DNA of 64,000 nt from Spiroplasma ixodetis (GTDB lineage: Bacteria > Bacillota_I > Bacilli_A > Mycoplasmatales > VBWQ01): positions 806,001 to 870,000 of the forward strand of contig NZ_AP026933.1 of the NCBI RefSeq assembly GCF_027923845.1. The letters run 5' to 3'. A program made the position numbers and the translations under genes. How positions within the stretch are numbered: position 1 is the first letter of the stretch; the number at the start of each line of letters is the position of its first letter. Below the pieces are notes generated by a model. That model made no database searches. It was not told the origin of the DNA and saw only the letters and a program-made list of their open reading frames with translations. Of the stretch, positions 54,209 to 63,597 are shown piece by piece.

Positions 54209-55393
54209 TTATTTAAGAGTTATTTTAATCAGATTTGTTGTTCCTTTATAATTTAAGTCATTAACATTAGCAGTAATAGTTATGTATAAGTCACCTGCTT
54301 TTTGTTTTTGATTACTTACATTAGTTTTTCCTTGTGCATCACTAAAATATTTAATAGTTGGATTTGTTAAATTTGGATTTAATGATTTAAGTTCATTAGT
54401 ACTTTTTATTTCTGTATTTAATTCATTGTTATTGTTATTAACATTTGCAGTAATATTTGTTGTTAAAACTGTAATTTTAGTTTTTAAATCAGTTTTTTCT
54501 GTTTTAATAACTCCACATAACATTCATCTTGATGTTGTTTCATTATTAGAAATATATGGAATTGCTTCTCCAACAACTTCACCAGCAACTTTATATGCTC
54601 TTCCTGCTTTATCATCTTTAATAAAATCTACATAAATAACTCTATTTTCTATCATATATCTTTTCATCGCTCTTGGTGTTGCTAAAATAAAGGTCATTAA
54701 TTGTTGTTCATTTTTATCATTAGTAAAAATCATATAATCATCAAGAACGATTTCACATAATACACCTTTTACATATAAATTATTTCCATTTAAACGTAAT
54801 TGTTGTGCTAACTGATTATCGGTAATTAAACCTTTATTATCTGCTAAATAAACTAAACTATCATAAAGACCATTAGTAATAAAAAATTTACTATTTGCAA
54901 TGTTTCTAAATTGAAACAAAGTATTTCAAGCAGATAACATTGATTTTAAATAGCCTACTGGTGTTGTATCTTCAATATCGATTTTAGTAGCAAATTTTGC
55001 AATTGCTTGTGTATCATCAATTGCCAATTTATCTGCTAAATCATTTGCAACTTCATATTGCATACTATCTAATAAATTTTGTCCATTATTTGCTTTTAAA
55101 TCTACATCTGCAATAATTTCTCCTGCAAGATATTTTTTAGTTATTTTTTTACTAATTTTATCTGTATCAACATATGGTAATTCATATCTTTTACTTTTAT
55201 CATCCCAAGCAATAATTTTTACTTCCGGTTTTTTTGGTTTTTTAACAATAAACTCAATATTTACTGAGTCAACAATTTCAGTAGGAAAAAAGTTTGCCCA
55301 TGGACTATTTGAAATTTTAAAAAACTCTATAAATTCGGGTGCTTCTACTAATCTCTCTGTATTGTCTAAATTTTGATTAAATGGTACTGACAT
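54209..55393 (-). CDS. Major capsid protein candidate
   Basis: 394 residues, start after GAAAGGAAG. The pattern agrees with tailed-phage capsid proteins: an early WANFFPTEIVDSVNIEFI strand, the region LLDSMQYEVANDLADKLAID as the spine-helix equivalent, and NSKFFITNGLYDSLVYLAD then YVKGVLCEIVLDDYM as the peripheral domain. The last ~85 residues are Asn/Thr-rich with two similar segments (TTNITANVNNNNN, ITITANVNDLNYKG), likely an Ig-like decoration domain. It follows the scaffold candidate by 18 bases. Assignment is by order and pattern. Confidence 0.65.
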
Positions 55394-55411
55394 TTTATTT
55401 CTTCCTTTCGT

Positions 55412-55786
55412 TTATAAATAATTTTTCTTTTTATAATTAATTAAAAAATTTTCTTTATCATTTGTTTTATTATTAATAATTATTTGTTTATTGCCACCTG
55501 TATTAATTACTTCTTTAAATACTGGTTGTTCTTTAATCATTTTTTTAATAGTTTCTTCAATTTTTGAATTTTCTATATTACTTGTTTTAAATTTTAAATA
55601 ATCATAAAATTCAGTTTTAACTTGATATTTTTTAAATATATTAATCATTTCTTTTTCTTTAATTTCTTGATTAAGTTTATTTAACTTATTTTCTGCTTCA
55701 TTAACTTTATTTTCTATTTCTTGTTGAGCATTATTTTCAGTTAAAGGTTCAGTTGTTTGTTGAACATTATCTTCATTTTCTAACAT
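55412..55786 (-). CDS. Scaffolding protein candidate, copy 3
   Basis: 124 residues, counterpart of 42934-43308 with about a dozen substitutions, mostly in the C-terminal basic part. Confidence 0.55.
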   Translation of the reverse strand: MLENEDNVQQTTEPLTENNAQQEIENKVNEAENKLNKLNQEIKEKEMINIFKKYQVKTEFYDYLKFKTSNIENSKIEETIKKMIKEQPVFKEVINTGGNKQIIINNKTNDKENFLINYKKKNYL

Positions 55787-55803
55787 TTAACATTCTCCTA
55801 ATC

Positions 55804-55989
55804 TTATCCCAATAATCAATCTTTAACTAATTGTGGCATTTCACTTATTAGTTTTTTATAATCATTAACAGCATTTTCTAATGTATTGATATCAGAAAAT
55901 TTAAAACAATTATCAATATGTAAATCAAAATCTCTATCAATACTGATATCTTGTTTTCTATATTTTTCATTAAATTCAATTTTTGTCAT
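55804..55989 (-). CDS. Small phage protein, copy 3 only
   Basis: 61 residues (MTKIEFNEKYRKQDI...), starting two bases after the previous stop. Absent in copy 2, where the MKEFL gene is followed directly by the scaffold gene. Not recognised. Confidence 0.55.
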
Positions 55990-55990
55990 A

Positions 55991-56179
55991 TTATTTTTCT
56001 CCTTTATTAATTTTTTCGTTTAATTTTGCTAATTTTTTTTGATGTTTTATAATTTTGTTATTTGCTCTAACATGTTTTGGAGTTGTGATAAATCTTTTTA
56101 ATAAAACAATAATTTCTCTGCAAATTAATGTTCCAACACTTGTTCCAATAATTATTAATTCATGTAAAAATTCTTTCAT
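55991..56179 (-). CDS. Small phage membrane protein MKEFL, copy 3
   Basis: 62 residues, nearly identical to 42729-42917. Confidence 0.65.
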   Translation of the reverse strand: MKEFLHELIIIGTSVGTLICREIIVLLKRFITTPKHVRANNKIIKHQKKLAKLNEKINKGEK

Positions 56180-56220
56180 CTCAATATTTTCCTTTCAACT
56201 ATTTATTTTTTAATTTTTGA

Positions 56221-56379
56221 TTATTCATCAAATTCACCTTTAATAATTCTTTCAATCATACATTTTGCATCCATTAAAAGATTTGCAATTAAACGTTCAT
56301 TCAGTCGTATGTCTTCTAAATCTTTTTCATGTTGTTTTAATTTATCATCATAATATTGAATTAATTTTTCTTTATTCAT
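56221..56379 (-). CDS. Small phage coiled-coil protein, copy 3
   Basis: 52 residues. The start at 56379 is set by AGGAGGTGA just upstream; a longer frame to 56421 overlaps the previous gene and has no RBS. Only the first and last few residues match the other copies (MNKEKLIQYY...KGEFDE). Confidence 0.7.
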   Translation of the reverse strand: MNKEKLIQYYDDKLKQHEKDLEDIRLNERLIANLLMDAKCMIERIIKGEFDE

Positions 56380-56393
56380 ACTTTTCACCTCCT

Positions 56394-57214
56394 TTATAAA
56401 CTCATGTGATTGTAATCTCAATTTAATGAAGCATTATCAGTATTTAATGGTACTTCGCTCATATTATCACTACCATATTGACTGGTTGTTTCACTATTAA
56501 TTGTAAATCTATTATCATTTATTAATCTTGAAACTTCATTTGTAAATGTTGTTTCTTGCATTTCTCTACTATGATTTGTCTCTATTGGTAATAAATTATG
56601 GATTATTTCACTTGCACCAGCAATTATGGTAGGTACTGCATAAGCATTATTAAAATCATTATTTATACCCATTGCTACACCACTTGATATTAAACATCCA
56701 CCAGTAGCCATATTATAAATCTTTCTTATTGTTTCAAATCTATTAGGAATTAATTCAGTTAATCCACTGATAAGATTTGATATACCATAAGCATTTAAAC
56801 TAATATAAGTATCTCAATCCATTAATGACTGATTTTCTTGTTTGTTTAATAGTAATCATGGAGGACCTTCTGTTGTAGTTGTAGTAGTTATTGGAGTTGG
56901 TGTTGTTGGAATAATAGGAGTAATATTATTTTCTGTTCATTTACTATAATTTGCTAATCCAATTGTTCCTAAACCTAATAATATTTTTTTAGAACTATTA
57001 ATTAATTTAGTTTTAGTATTTGGTCTTTGATTTAAATTTCAAATATCTAAACCTAATTTTTACCAAATAATAAACTATTAATTGAACCTAATACTGGATT
57101 TACAATTACTTGACCATAATAAGCACTTGTACCAATCATTGCACAAATTGGACTTATTCCAGTTCTAATTAATTTAATTAAAGTATAATTTGATTGATTT
57201 TCTATATTTGGCAT
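56394..57214 (-). pseudogene. Phage multipass membrane protein, frameshifted, copy 3
   Basis: Counterpart of 41707-42519. One A is missing from an A6 run (GGTAAAAATTAGG) near 57058, so the frame breaks after about 52 codons. Confidence 0.8.
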
Positions 57215-57225
57215 TTTATTCTCCT

Positions 57226-57462
57226 TTAATTTTCTAATTTTTTAATTGTTACTTTAATTCAACCTTGATAAACATCATTATCACCAACTATTAATGCAAC
57301 ATTACTTTCTGGGTCCGAAACAATTATGTGTTTTGATTTAACATTTGGATATTGTCTTAAAATAATTGCTCTAATATCATTATTTGTATGAATTTCTTTT
57401 GGAAATGGTGATAATATTTCAATTTCATCTTTATTTTCAAACAAAGTAGGTAATATTATCAT
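57226..57462 (-). CDS. Conserved small phage protein, copy 3
   Basis: 78 residues; same as 12245-12490 but three residues shorter through an earlier stop. Confidence 0.7.
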
Positions 57463-57623
57463 TAATTATTCTCCTTATTTTTAATTTGATTAGCAATTTC
57501 ACTTAATATTTTCAATACTTTATATTCATTTTTTAATTCTTTACTAATAAATATTAAAAATATTATTAGTGTTATGCTTGTTATTAATATTGGTACTATT
57601 AATAAAATTTTTCATAATATCAT
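57462..57623 (-). CDS. Small phage membrane protein, copy 3
   Basis: 53 residues, single hydrophobic helix, as at 11600-11758; its stop overlaps the next start (TAATG). Confidence 0.7.
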
Positions 57624-57820
57624 TTTTTACTCTTTTCATTTTTTAAATCATTTAACATTTATTGAACAAAATGCACGATTTTTAGGAATATTTAAAGTGT
57701 TAAAAATTTGACCAGTTACAATAATTTCATCATTTTTGTTTAATAAAATACAGCGTCTATAAAATTTTGGGTTGTTAAAAATTAAAGTAACATAGTTTAA
57801 TCCATTTCATTGACCTCTAA

Positions 57821-58684
57821 GAACCTGTTTAGAATCTTTTTAATAAAATTGAAATAAAGGACAGAACAACCATTTGTAAACTAGTATTTAGTTTTCTTTC
57901 ACAATTTTTTCATAATCTTCTGCATTTTTCTAATCATGCAAAGCTTCGTTCTACAACTCATCTTTTTGGTAGTACTACAAAAGAATGTAATTCATTACGT
58001 TTTACAACTTCAACATTTGCATTTATGATTGTTTTGATTGCAGAAGCAAATTTTTCACCAGTATAGCCAGCATCTACTATTATTTTTTGAACTGTAGAAA
58101 TATTTTCTTTTTCACTTTTAATCATTATGATAGCACTATTACGATCTGTTTTTTTCTGCTGTAGTTATGTAAATTGCATGTGGTAAACCTTGCGTATCAA
58201 CTGCAATATGACGTTTTATTCCTGAAATCTTTTTACCAGCATCATAACCTTTATTTTCAGTAGTATCTGTATTTTTAACACTTTGCGAATCAATTATACA
58301 AAAACTAGTTTTTTCTTTTCGATGATTCTTAATACGAATCTTTTTAACTAATTTTTTTAAAATTAATTGCAATACACTAGGTTCTTTATCATTGTTTTTA
58401 CTTCAAATTTGGAAATAATAATATACAGTTTGTCATTTTGGAAAATTTTTTGGTAACATTCTTCATTGACAACCACTTTTTAATACATATAAAACTGCAC
58501 AAAACACTTCATATAAATCTAAATTTCTTGGTTTTGTTTTCTTTTTGCTGTTTTCTAAAGTTGATTTTATGTTCTCAAATTGTTCTTTAGTAACATGACT
58601 TGGATAATTTTTATGCATATATACCTCTTATTTTAAAATATATAGTAATTTTAACTTATTTTCTAAAAGATTCTAAACAGGTTC
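57821..58684 (-). mobile_element. IS5-type element, complete (864 bp)
   Basis: Flanked by TAA on both sides (57818-57820, 58685-58687). This insertion site is the same as the right junction of the copy at 10541-11402. Confidence 0.93.
57829..58618 (-). pseudogene. IS5-family transposase, frameshifted
   Basis: An extra T in the run near 58150 (TGTTTTTTTCTGC) shifts the frame inside the catalytic core. Confidence 0.87.
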
Positions 58685-58789
58685 TAACACTATAATATAA
58701 TTCTTTATTACCTTTTTCGTAATATTTTGCTTCAATAGTATTACTTAGTTTTACTGTTAATTTGACATAATTTGCTTTATCTTTCATGT

Positions 58790-59254
58790 TTATAATTTCC
58801 TTAAATAATTATCAAAAATTAATATTTTTTTATGATTTTTTAAATAATATTGAATATGCTTATAAGCATCTTGTTCATGTTTTGTTAATTTTATATTTCC
58901 TTTATAATTTGTTATTTTATTTTTATTTTTTGGTTGGTTTTCTAGATAATCTCAGTTGAAAACATCTTGAACTAATACCATTAATGCACCAATGATTTTG
59001 GGCGTTGATAATGGATTAGTTAGTAATTGTTTTGAATTTAAAAAGAAATTTTCTACAATAACTAATATTTTTTTATCAATAAATTTTTCTTTAATTAATT
59101 GAAATTTTTCTTTATACATATTTTTAGTTCATAAAACAGTTAATGTATTGAATGTTTCATTAAAAACAATATTATTACTTTCATGTGAATATATAACAAT
59201 TCCATTATTACCAATTCCAGCGGGGTCAATTCCAATAATTAAGTCATATTGCAT
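58790..59254 (-). CDS. RuvC-like resolvase, copy 3
   Basis: 154 residues; same catalytic layout as 39625-40062 but a longer C-terminus (HKKILIFDNYLRKL). Confidence 0.7.
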
Positions 59255-59262
59255 TAATTAAG

Positions 59263-59466
59263 TTAACCTCTAATAACTGTTTTAATAATTTCTAAATCAC
59301 AATTACATCAACAATATTTACATTCTTCAATAAATTCTTTATGACCACAAACTAAATTATCTTTTTTTAAATCATCAATCAGTTTAATTAGTACTATTTT
59401 AAATTCAATATCATCACTGTCTGGTATGCAAATCGTTCCTCTTTTAGTTAAATATTCTTTATCCAT
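59263..59466 (-). CDS. Small Cys-containing phage protein
   Basis: 67 residues, with CGHKEFIEECKYCWCNC forming a likely metal-binding cluster. Intact counterpart of the frameshifted 39454-39616. Start overlaps the preceding gene. Confidence 0.65.
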
Positions 59467-59629
59467 ATTTATACCTCCTACTTAACCTAATATTTAAAAT
59501 ACAGTCATAACAAATCGCTTTACTATTTTTATCTCTTAAAAAATATTTTCTTGTTTTTATATCATTAGTATTAAAGAATAAATAATCTAATTTATTTTGT
59601 TTACATGTTCAACAAAAATACTTTTTCAT
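59459..59629 (-). CDS. Small zinc-finger-like phage protein, copy 3 only
   Basis: 56 residues with two Cys pairs (CWTC near the start, CYDC near residue 42) and a basic C-terminus. Overlaps both neighbours. Occupies the slot filled by a different Cys-rich protein in copy 2 (39257-39454). Confidence 0.6.
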
Positions 59630-60119
59630 TATGAATTGAAATTTCCTTATAAGAAGTAACTATATAATTAATTGGTAAATCATCGTGTTTATATGGATTA
59701 TTTATTTTAAAGCCTTTTCTATTTTCTTCTCACGTAATGTTATATTTAAAACAAGGATTAGTAATGTTTGTTTTGTTATCTGTTATTTCACCCATAAATC
59801 AACTATTATGCTGTTCATAAAATGTTAATGGTTCAAGTTTTATATCATTAAGATAATATTCTTTTGGAGCAGTTGGTTTATTAACAGTTATTTTTTGGTC
59901 TTTAATATATGGTTCTAATAATTTTATTAATTCATTACCACTTAATTCTCTTTTAATATTTTCTAAATTAAAAACTCAATATGTATATTTATCATCAGCA
60001 ATAAAACTATTATTTTTAACCATTCATTTTGGACATTGTAATTTATATTCACCATAATCAATAAGAATAGATTGTGGTTTATCTTTAACAATTTGTTCTT
60101 TTTTAAATTCTATTTGCAT
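59601..60119 (-). CDS. First phage gene, unknown protein, copy 3
   Basis: 172 residues; homologue of 38731-39243 with a divergent C-terminus that overlaps the next gene. Confidence 0.7.
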
Positions 60120-60134
60120 AATAATCCTTTCCTA

Positions 60135-60168
60135 ATATGTTCTGTTGCTTCTAGCATAAAGAACATAT
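60135..60168 (-). promoter_or_regulatory. Leader hairpin, copy 3
   Basis: ATATGTTCT / AGAACATAT directly before the AGGAAAGGA site; compensatory variant of the hairpin at 38682-38715. Confidence 0.65.
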
Positions 60169-60399
60169 ATTTTGATTTTTTAGATTATTAATACTACTAT
60201 TATTAGTTTTATTCATTCCAGAAATTCTGGGCTCAAAAATAAATTGTGAAATTTTAAAAAACATTAAGGCATTCGATTCAATATTTATTTAATTTATGTT
60301 TAATAAATTAATATTTTAATTGAACCGGCACCGCTTAATTTTTTTTACAAGTTTGAAATTTATTTTCTCGCCCAAAAATTTTTTCAAAAAAAATAAAAA

Positions 60400-60645
60400 A
60401 TAAAACCAACCTTGTCACTCTCCAGTGAGCAAGTGTTGGTTAAATAAAGAATAGAATTAATACAATAGGTCCCTACAATAGGTCTATATATACTAGTTTC
60501 CAATCCGCTCCCACCCCAAGGATTACCATTAAATGGTTAGTATATTTTATTAGGTATCACTCCACTTTTTATTTATCCATGCAAGTCCACATGCTAGCTA
60601 CTATTTTTAACAACTGTGTTGTAGTTCACTTTTTTAGTTCCCTAA
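60400..60645 (-). ncRNA. Conserved structured non-coding left region, copy 3
   Basis: Same elements as 38160-38456: the GACCTATTGTA tandem repeat (perfect here), ACCATTTAATGGT, CTACAAC/GTTG stem and terminal AACCAAC/GTTGGTT hairpin (60404-60441) followed by T-rich sequence on the minus strand. Confidence 0.5.
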
Positions 60646-61508
60646 GAACCTGTTTAGAATCTTTTTAATAAAATTGAAATAAAGGACAGAACAACCATTT
60701 GTAAACTAGTATTTAGTTTTCTTTCACAATTTTTTCATAATCTTCTGCATTTTTCTAATCATGCAAAGCTTCGTTCTACAACTCATCTTTTTGGTAGTAC
60801 TACAAAAGAATGTAATTCATTACGTTTTACAACTTCAACATTTGCATTTATGATTGTTTTGATTGCAGAAGCAAATTTTTCACCAGTATAGCCAGCATCT
60901 ACTATTATTTTTTGAACTGTAGAAAGATTTTCTTTTTCACTTTTAATCATTATGATAGCACTATTACGATCTGTTTTTTCTGCTGTAGTTATGTAAATTG
61001 CATGTGGTAAACCTTGCGTATCAACTGCAATATGACGTTTTATTCCTGAAATCTTTTTACCAGCATCATAACCTTTATTTTCAGTAGTATCTGTATTTTT
61101 AACACTTTGCGAATCAATTATACAAAAACTAGTTTTTTCTTTTCGATGATTCTTAATACGAATCTTTTTAACTAATTTTTTTAAAATTAATTGCAATACA
61201 CTAGGTTCTTTATCATTGTTTTTACTTCAAATTTGGAAATAATAATATACAGTTTGTCATTTTGGAAAATTTTTTGGTAACATTCTTCATTGACAACCAC
61301 TTTTTAATACATATAAAACTGCACAAAACACTTCATATAAATCTAAATTTCTTGGTTTTGTTTTCTTTTTGCTGTTTTCTAAAGTTGATTTTATGTTCTC
61401 AAATTGTTCTTTAGTAACATGACTTGGATAATTTTTATGCATATATACCTCTTATTTTAAAATATATAGTAATTTTACCTTATTTTCTAAAAGATTCTAA
61501 ACAGGTTC
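60646..61508 (-). mobile_element. IS5-type element, complete (863 bp)
   Basis: Flanked by TAA (60643-60645, 61509-61511), inserted at the edge of the AACACGTGTT palindrome of the phage left end. Confidence 0.93.
60654..61442 (-). CDS. IS5-family transposase, intact
   Basis: 262 residues, identical in visible motifs to the copy at 21580-22368. Confidence 0.92.
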
Positions 61509-61603
61509 TAACACGTGTTGATAATAGCGTTAAAGAAGTTTATTCAAAATTTTAAAATTTTACAATTACAAAAAAAGACAAGATTATTTCTTGTCTTTTT
61601 CCT

Positions 61604-61937
61604 TGTTAATAATTTTAATTTAACTTACAAAATGTATCTTTTATTTTTTTAAAATACGTCGAATATTAAATTTAAGGGTTAAAGAGAGTAATTTTGTCTA
61701 ATTTTAATGATTTTTAAAATAATTCATTTGGAAATAAGTTACTAATATAGTAATTAATTATTTCGTAACTTTGACAACCGCCCAAAAATTTTATTCATAA
61801 TTTTACCTCTTTTTATAAAACTATATAAATTTTATAACATTTTAAATGAATTTATCAAATACTTAATTTCTTCATCAATTAAAAATTTATTTTTTAGACA
61901 TATTGTTAGGAAAAATTTTTATTTTTGATGGTAATGT
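61604..61937. other. Intergenic region between prophage and HU-type gene
   Basis: A/T-rich, no gene seen. The left part borders the prophage terminator-like hairpin; the rest has no repeat or promoter I can support. Confidence 0.4.
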
Positions 61938-62303
61938 TTATTTTGGTTTTTTCATTTTTTGATTGTCAAAAAATGATTTAAGTTTTTTATTATTTTTAAT
62001 TTTTGATTTATTTTTTTGATAATTAAAAGCAAATTTTACTTGTTCTTTATAATTATCAATTGGTTTAAATTTTGGAATAAAATGCTCAGGATTTTCAAAA
62101 ACTTCACCAGTTTTAGGATTTCTAACAGTTCGCTCATTTATTTTCATAACTATAAATTTACCAAAATTTATTATATTTACATTTTCACCTTTAACATTAG
62201 TTTCGATGATAATTTTAAATAATTCATTAACACACTTTTGAAAATCAGTTTTATCAACTCATGTTCTCTTCTGAATTTCTTTGATTAAATCATTTTTAGT
62301 CAC
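61938..62303 (-). CDS. HU/IHF-family DNA-binding protein with basic tail
   Basis: 121 residues from a GTG start after AAGGAAG. The first ~90 residues follow the HU fold: TKNDLIKEIQKRT, the turn VNIINFGKFIV, the DNA-arm segment RTVRNPKTGEVF, and FIPKFKP. A further ~35 residues are strongly basic (NYQKNKSKIKNNKKLKSFF). DNA bending or nucleoid-like packaging of a mobile element is likely. It lies 28 bases after the PemK-like gene; the sister locus has an HMG-box gene at this place. Confidence 0.85.
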
Positions 62304-62331
62304 AAATTCACTTCCTTACTTTACTTTATAT

Positions 62332-62868
62332 TTATCCATGATTACGATTTTTTCTTTTAGAGTTTTTCAATAACTCAATCTCATTTTTAAGTTGTTGAAT
62401 TTCTTGTTGTAAATTTTGATTTCAAATAATTAAGTTGTCAATATTTTGTTTAAATTTTTTATTTTGCAAATATGGATCATCCTCAAATGTAAAACTAGCA
62501 AATTTAGAAATTAATTTTTGTTGTTCTAAATTAGTTAATTCATATTCTTTAGATTCATTAGTTTTATTTTTATGTGAAAAATCAACTCATGGCTCTTTTA
62601 AACTATATGAAGCTACTTTTTCAATTCCTTTAGCATAAAAATAAGTTTTAACATTATTAACAATTATTACTAAAGGTTTTTCTTTGGTTTTTTTATCTAT
62701 TTTATGGGTACCTCATCAAATTAAAGAAGTTTTTGTTCTATATTTTAACAAAATTGCAGGACGTCCTTTTTCGTGATCTAATTCATTTGAACGATGTAAA
62801 AGATAAATTCCCATATTCTTGTAAAATATTTTTTCTTTGAACTCTGATTGTTTTTTATTATAAGTCAT
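62332..62868 (-). CDS. PemK/MazF-like protein with C-terminal coiled coil
   Basis: 178 residues. Start at the ATG after GGAAGGAA; an in-frame extension to 62985 would run through the divergent small RNA and is rejected. Residues 15-75 (MGIYLLHRSNELDHEKG then RPAILLKYRTK and SLIWWGTHK) resemble the SH3-like barrel of PemK/MazF RNase toxins. The C-terminal ~70 residues form a coiled coil (IDNLIIWNQNLQQEIQQLKN) and end KNRNHG, shared with the broken copy at 26970-28404. No antitoxin gene of the usual kind precedes it. Confidence 0.55.
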
Positions 62869-62913
62869 TTTTTTCCTTCCATCTTCAAATAAATTTGACA
62901 CACTTGTGTATAC

Positions 62914-62942
62914 TTGACATAATATGTTACATGTGATATTAT
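62914..62942 (+). promoter_or_regulatory. Promoter of small RNA candidate 2
   Basis: TTGACA, 17-base spacer, TATTAT: the same boxes and spacing as at 28424-28452. Confidence 0.7.
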
Positions 62943-62948
62943 TTAACT

Positions 62949-63021
62949 GTACTTGAGGGGCAGTTATGTCCTGCTGGGTAACCAAACCTGGCGTATTAGA
63001 ACCTATTAGGTTCTTTTTTTA
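62949..63021 (+). ncRNA. Small RNA candidate 2, divergent from PemK-like gene
   Basis: Homologue of 28459-28530. Shares TTGAGGGG, TCCTGCTGGGTAACCAAACC and the AGAACC/GGTTCT terminator followed by seven T; the sequence between these blocks varies. The minus-strand frame across it is an extension of the PemK-like frame and has no RBS. Confidence 0.6.
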
Positions 63022-63022
63022 T

Positions 63023-63150
63023 CTATAATTGTTCTAGTAACTCGGAAACAAAAAGATTTCTTTCTTTAGCATATACTTTTATCTTATTTATTAAATCAAC
63101 TCTAAATGTAAGATTAATATGTTTTTATATATATTTACTACTAAAGACAT
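63023..63150 (-). pseudogene. Ribbon-helix-helix protein, frameshifted
   Basis: A short frame opens at 63150 (MSLVVNIYKN) and, after a one-base shift, continues HINLTFRVDLINKIKVYAKE then RNLFVSELLEQL. This matches the C-terminal RHH motif of the neighbouring gene at 63290. Probably a DNA-binding regulator of the CopG/Arc type that has decayed. Confidence 0.5.
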
Positions 63151-63175
63151 ATTTACAATTTAATTATATAATTAA

Positions 63176-63258
63176 ATTGTTAGTACAGGTAATACTGTGC
63201 AAGGAGGAGGAATCCTCCCAACTCTCCTAGTTAGAAATAGCTAGGTGTTTTTTATTTT
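63176..63258 (+). ncRNA. Structured RNA candidate with three stacked hairpins
   Basis: Three consecutive stems: GUACAG/CUGUGC; GGAGGA-GGAA-UCCUCC; and CCUAGUUA-GAAA-UAGCUAGG, the last followed by TGTTTTTTATTTT as a terminator. Two loops are GNRA-like or purine tetraloops. No frame lies inside it. An A/T-rich stretch with TATAAT lies just upstream. It sits between two RHH genes of opposite strand, as copy-control or regulatory RNAs often do. Confidence 0.55.
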
Positions 63259-63289
63259 GTAATCCACACTTTAATAAACTTAATCATAA

Positions 63290-63553
63290 TTATAATTGGT
63301 CAATAATTTGTTCTAATAAAGCAGAAACTGAAAGATTATTTTGCTTAGCAATATTTTTTAATTTATTAATTTTATTTGGCAATATAGTTAAATTTAATGG
63401 TATTCTACGAATACTTTTATTTTTGGGAACAATGTTTATTTTGTTATAACCATTTTCTTGTTTGATATGTTCGTTATTTCCAATTAAATTATTTGTTAAA
63501 TTATCAATATCTTTTAATTTTGAATCTTTAAAAAGATTAACTTTTTTTTCCAT
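63290..63553 (-). CDS. Ribbon-helix-helix DNA-binding protein
   Basis: 87 residues, start after AAGGAG. A polar, Asn/Lys-rich N-terminal half is followed by a C-terminal RHH motif (RIPLNLTILPNKINKLKNIA then KQNNLSVSALLEQIIDQL): one strand then two helices. Proteins of this type regulate plasmid copy number, partition or toxin operons. The start is followed upstream by the IS1595 copy at 63598. Confidence 0.65.
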   Translation of the reverse strand: MEKKVNLFKDSKLKDIDNLTNNLIGNNEHIKQENGYNKINIVPKNKSIRRIPLNLTILPNKINKLKNIAKQNNLSVSALLEQIIDQL

Positions 63554-63597
63554 ACTACAAAACTCCTTTTTGTTCTAGTTCGTTTACAATATTAAAA

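Larger units (their letters stand above)
57627..58787 (-). pseudogene. Phage SSB-like gene, interrupted by IS5 element, copy 3
   Basis: 5' part 58787-58685 and 3' part 57817-57627 correspond to the intact gene at 40052-40345; the IS5-type copy and its TAA duplication lie between. Confidence 0.8.
44742..61603 (-). mobile_element. Prophage copy 3 (most complete)
   Basis: Runs on the minus strand from a left end near 61603 (hairpin AAAGACAAG / CTTGTCTTT) to the tail-region gene ending at 44749, about 13 kb after removing IS DNA. It lacks the GGGAGCG...GAAGATGTCG stretch seen at the ends of copies 1 and 2. Contains two IS5-type and two IS1595-type insertions. No integrase, terminase, polymerase or lysin gene is visible. 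Confidence 0.85.

Noticed and set aside
62869..62985. Longer start for the PemK-like protein (MVTQQDITAPQ...)
   Set aside because: It would translate the complement of the conserved small RNA; the ATG at 62868 has a good RBS and aligns with the start of the homologue.
63225..63250. TTAGAAATAGC resembles the repeat:anti-repeat loop of engineered CRISPR guide RNAs
   Set aside because: It is only a GAAA tetraloop on an 8-bp stem; no cas gene, CRISPR array or matching anti-repeat exists in the window.
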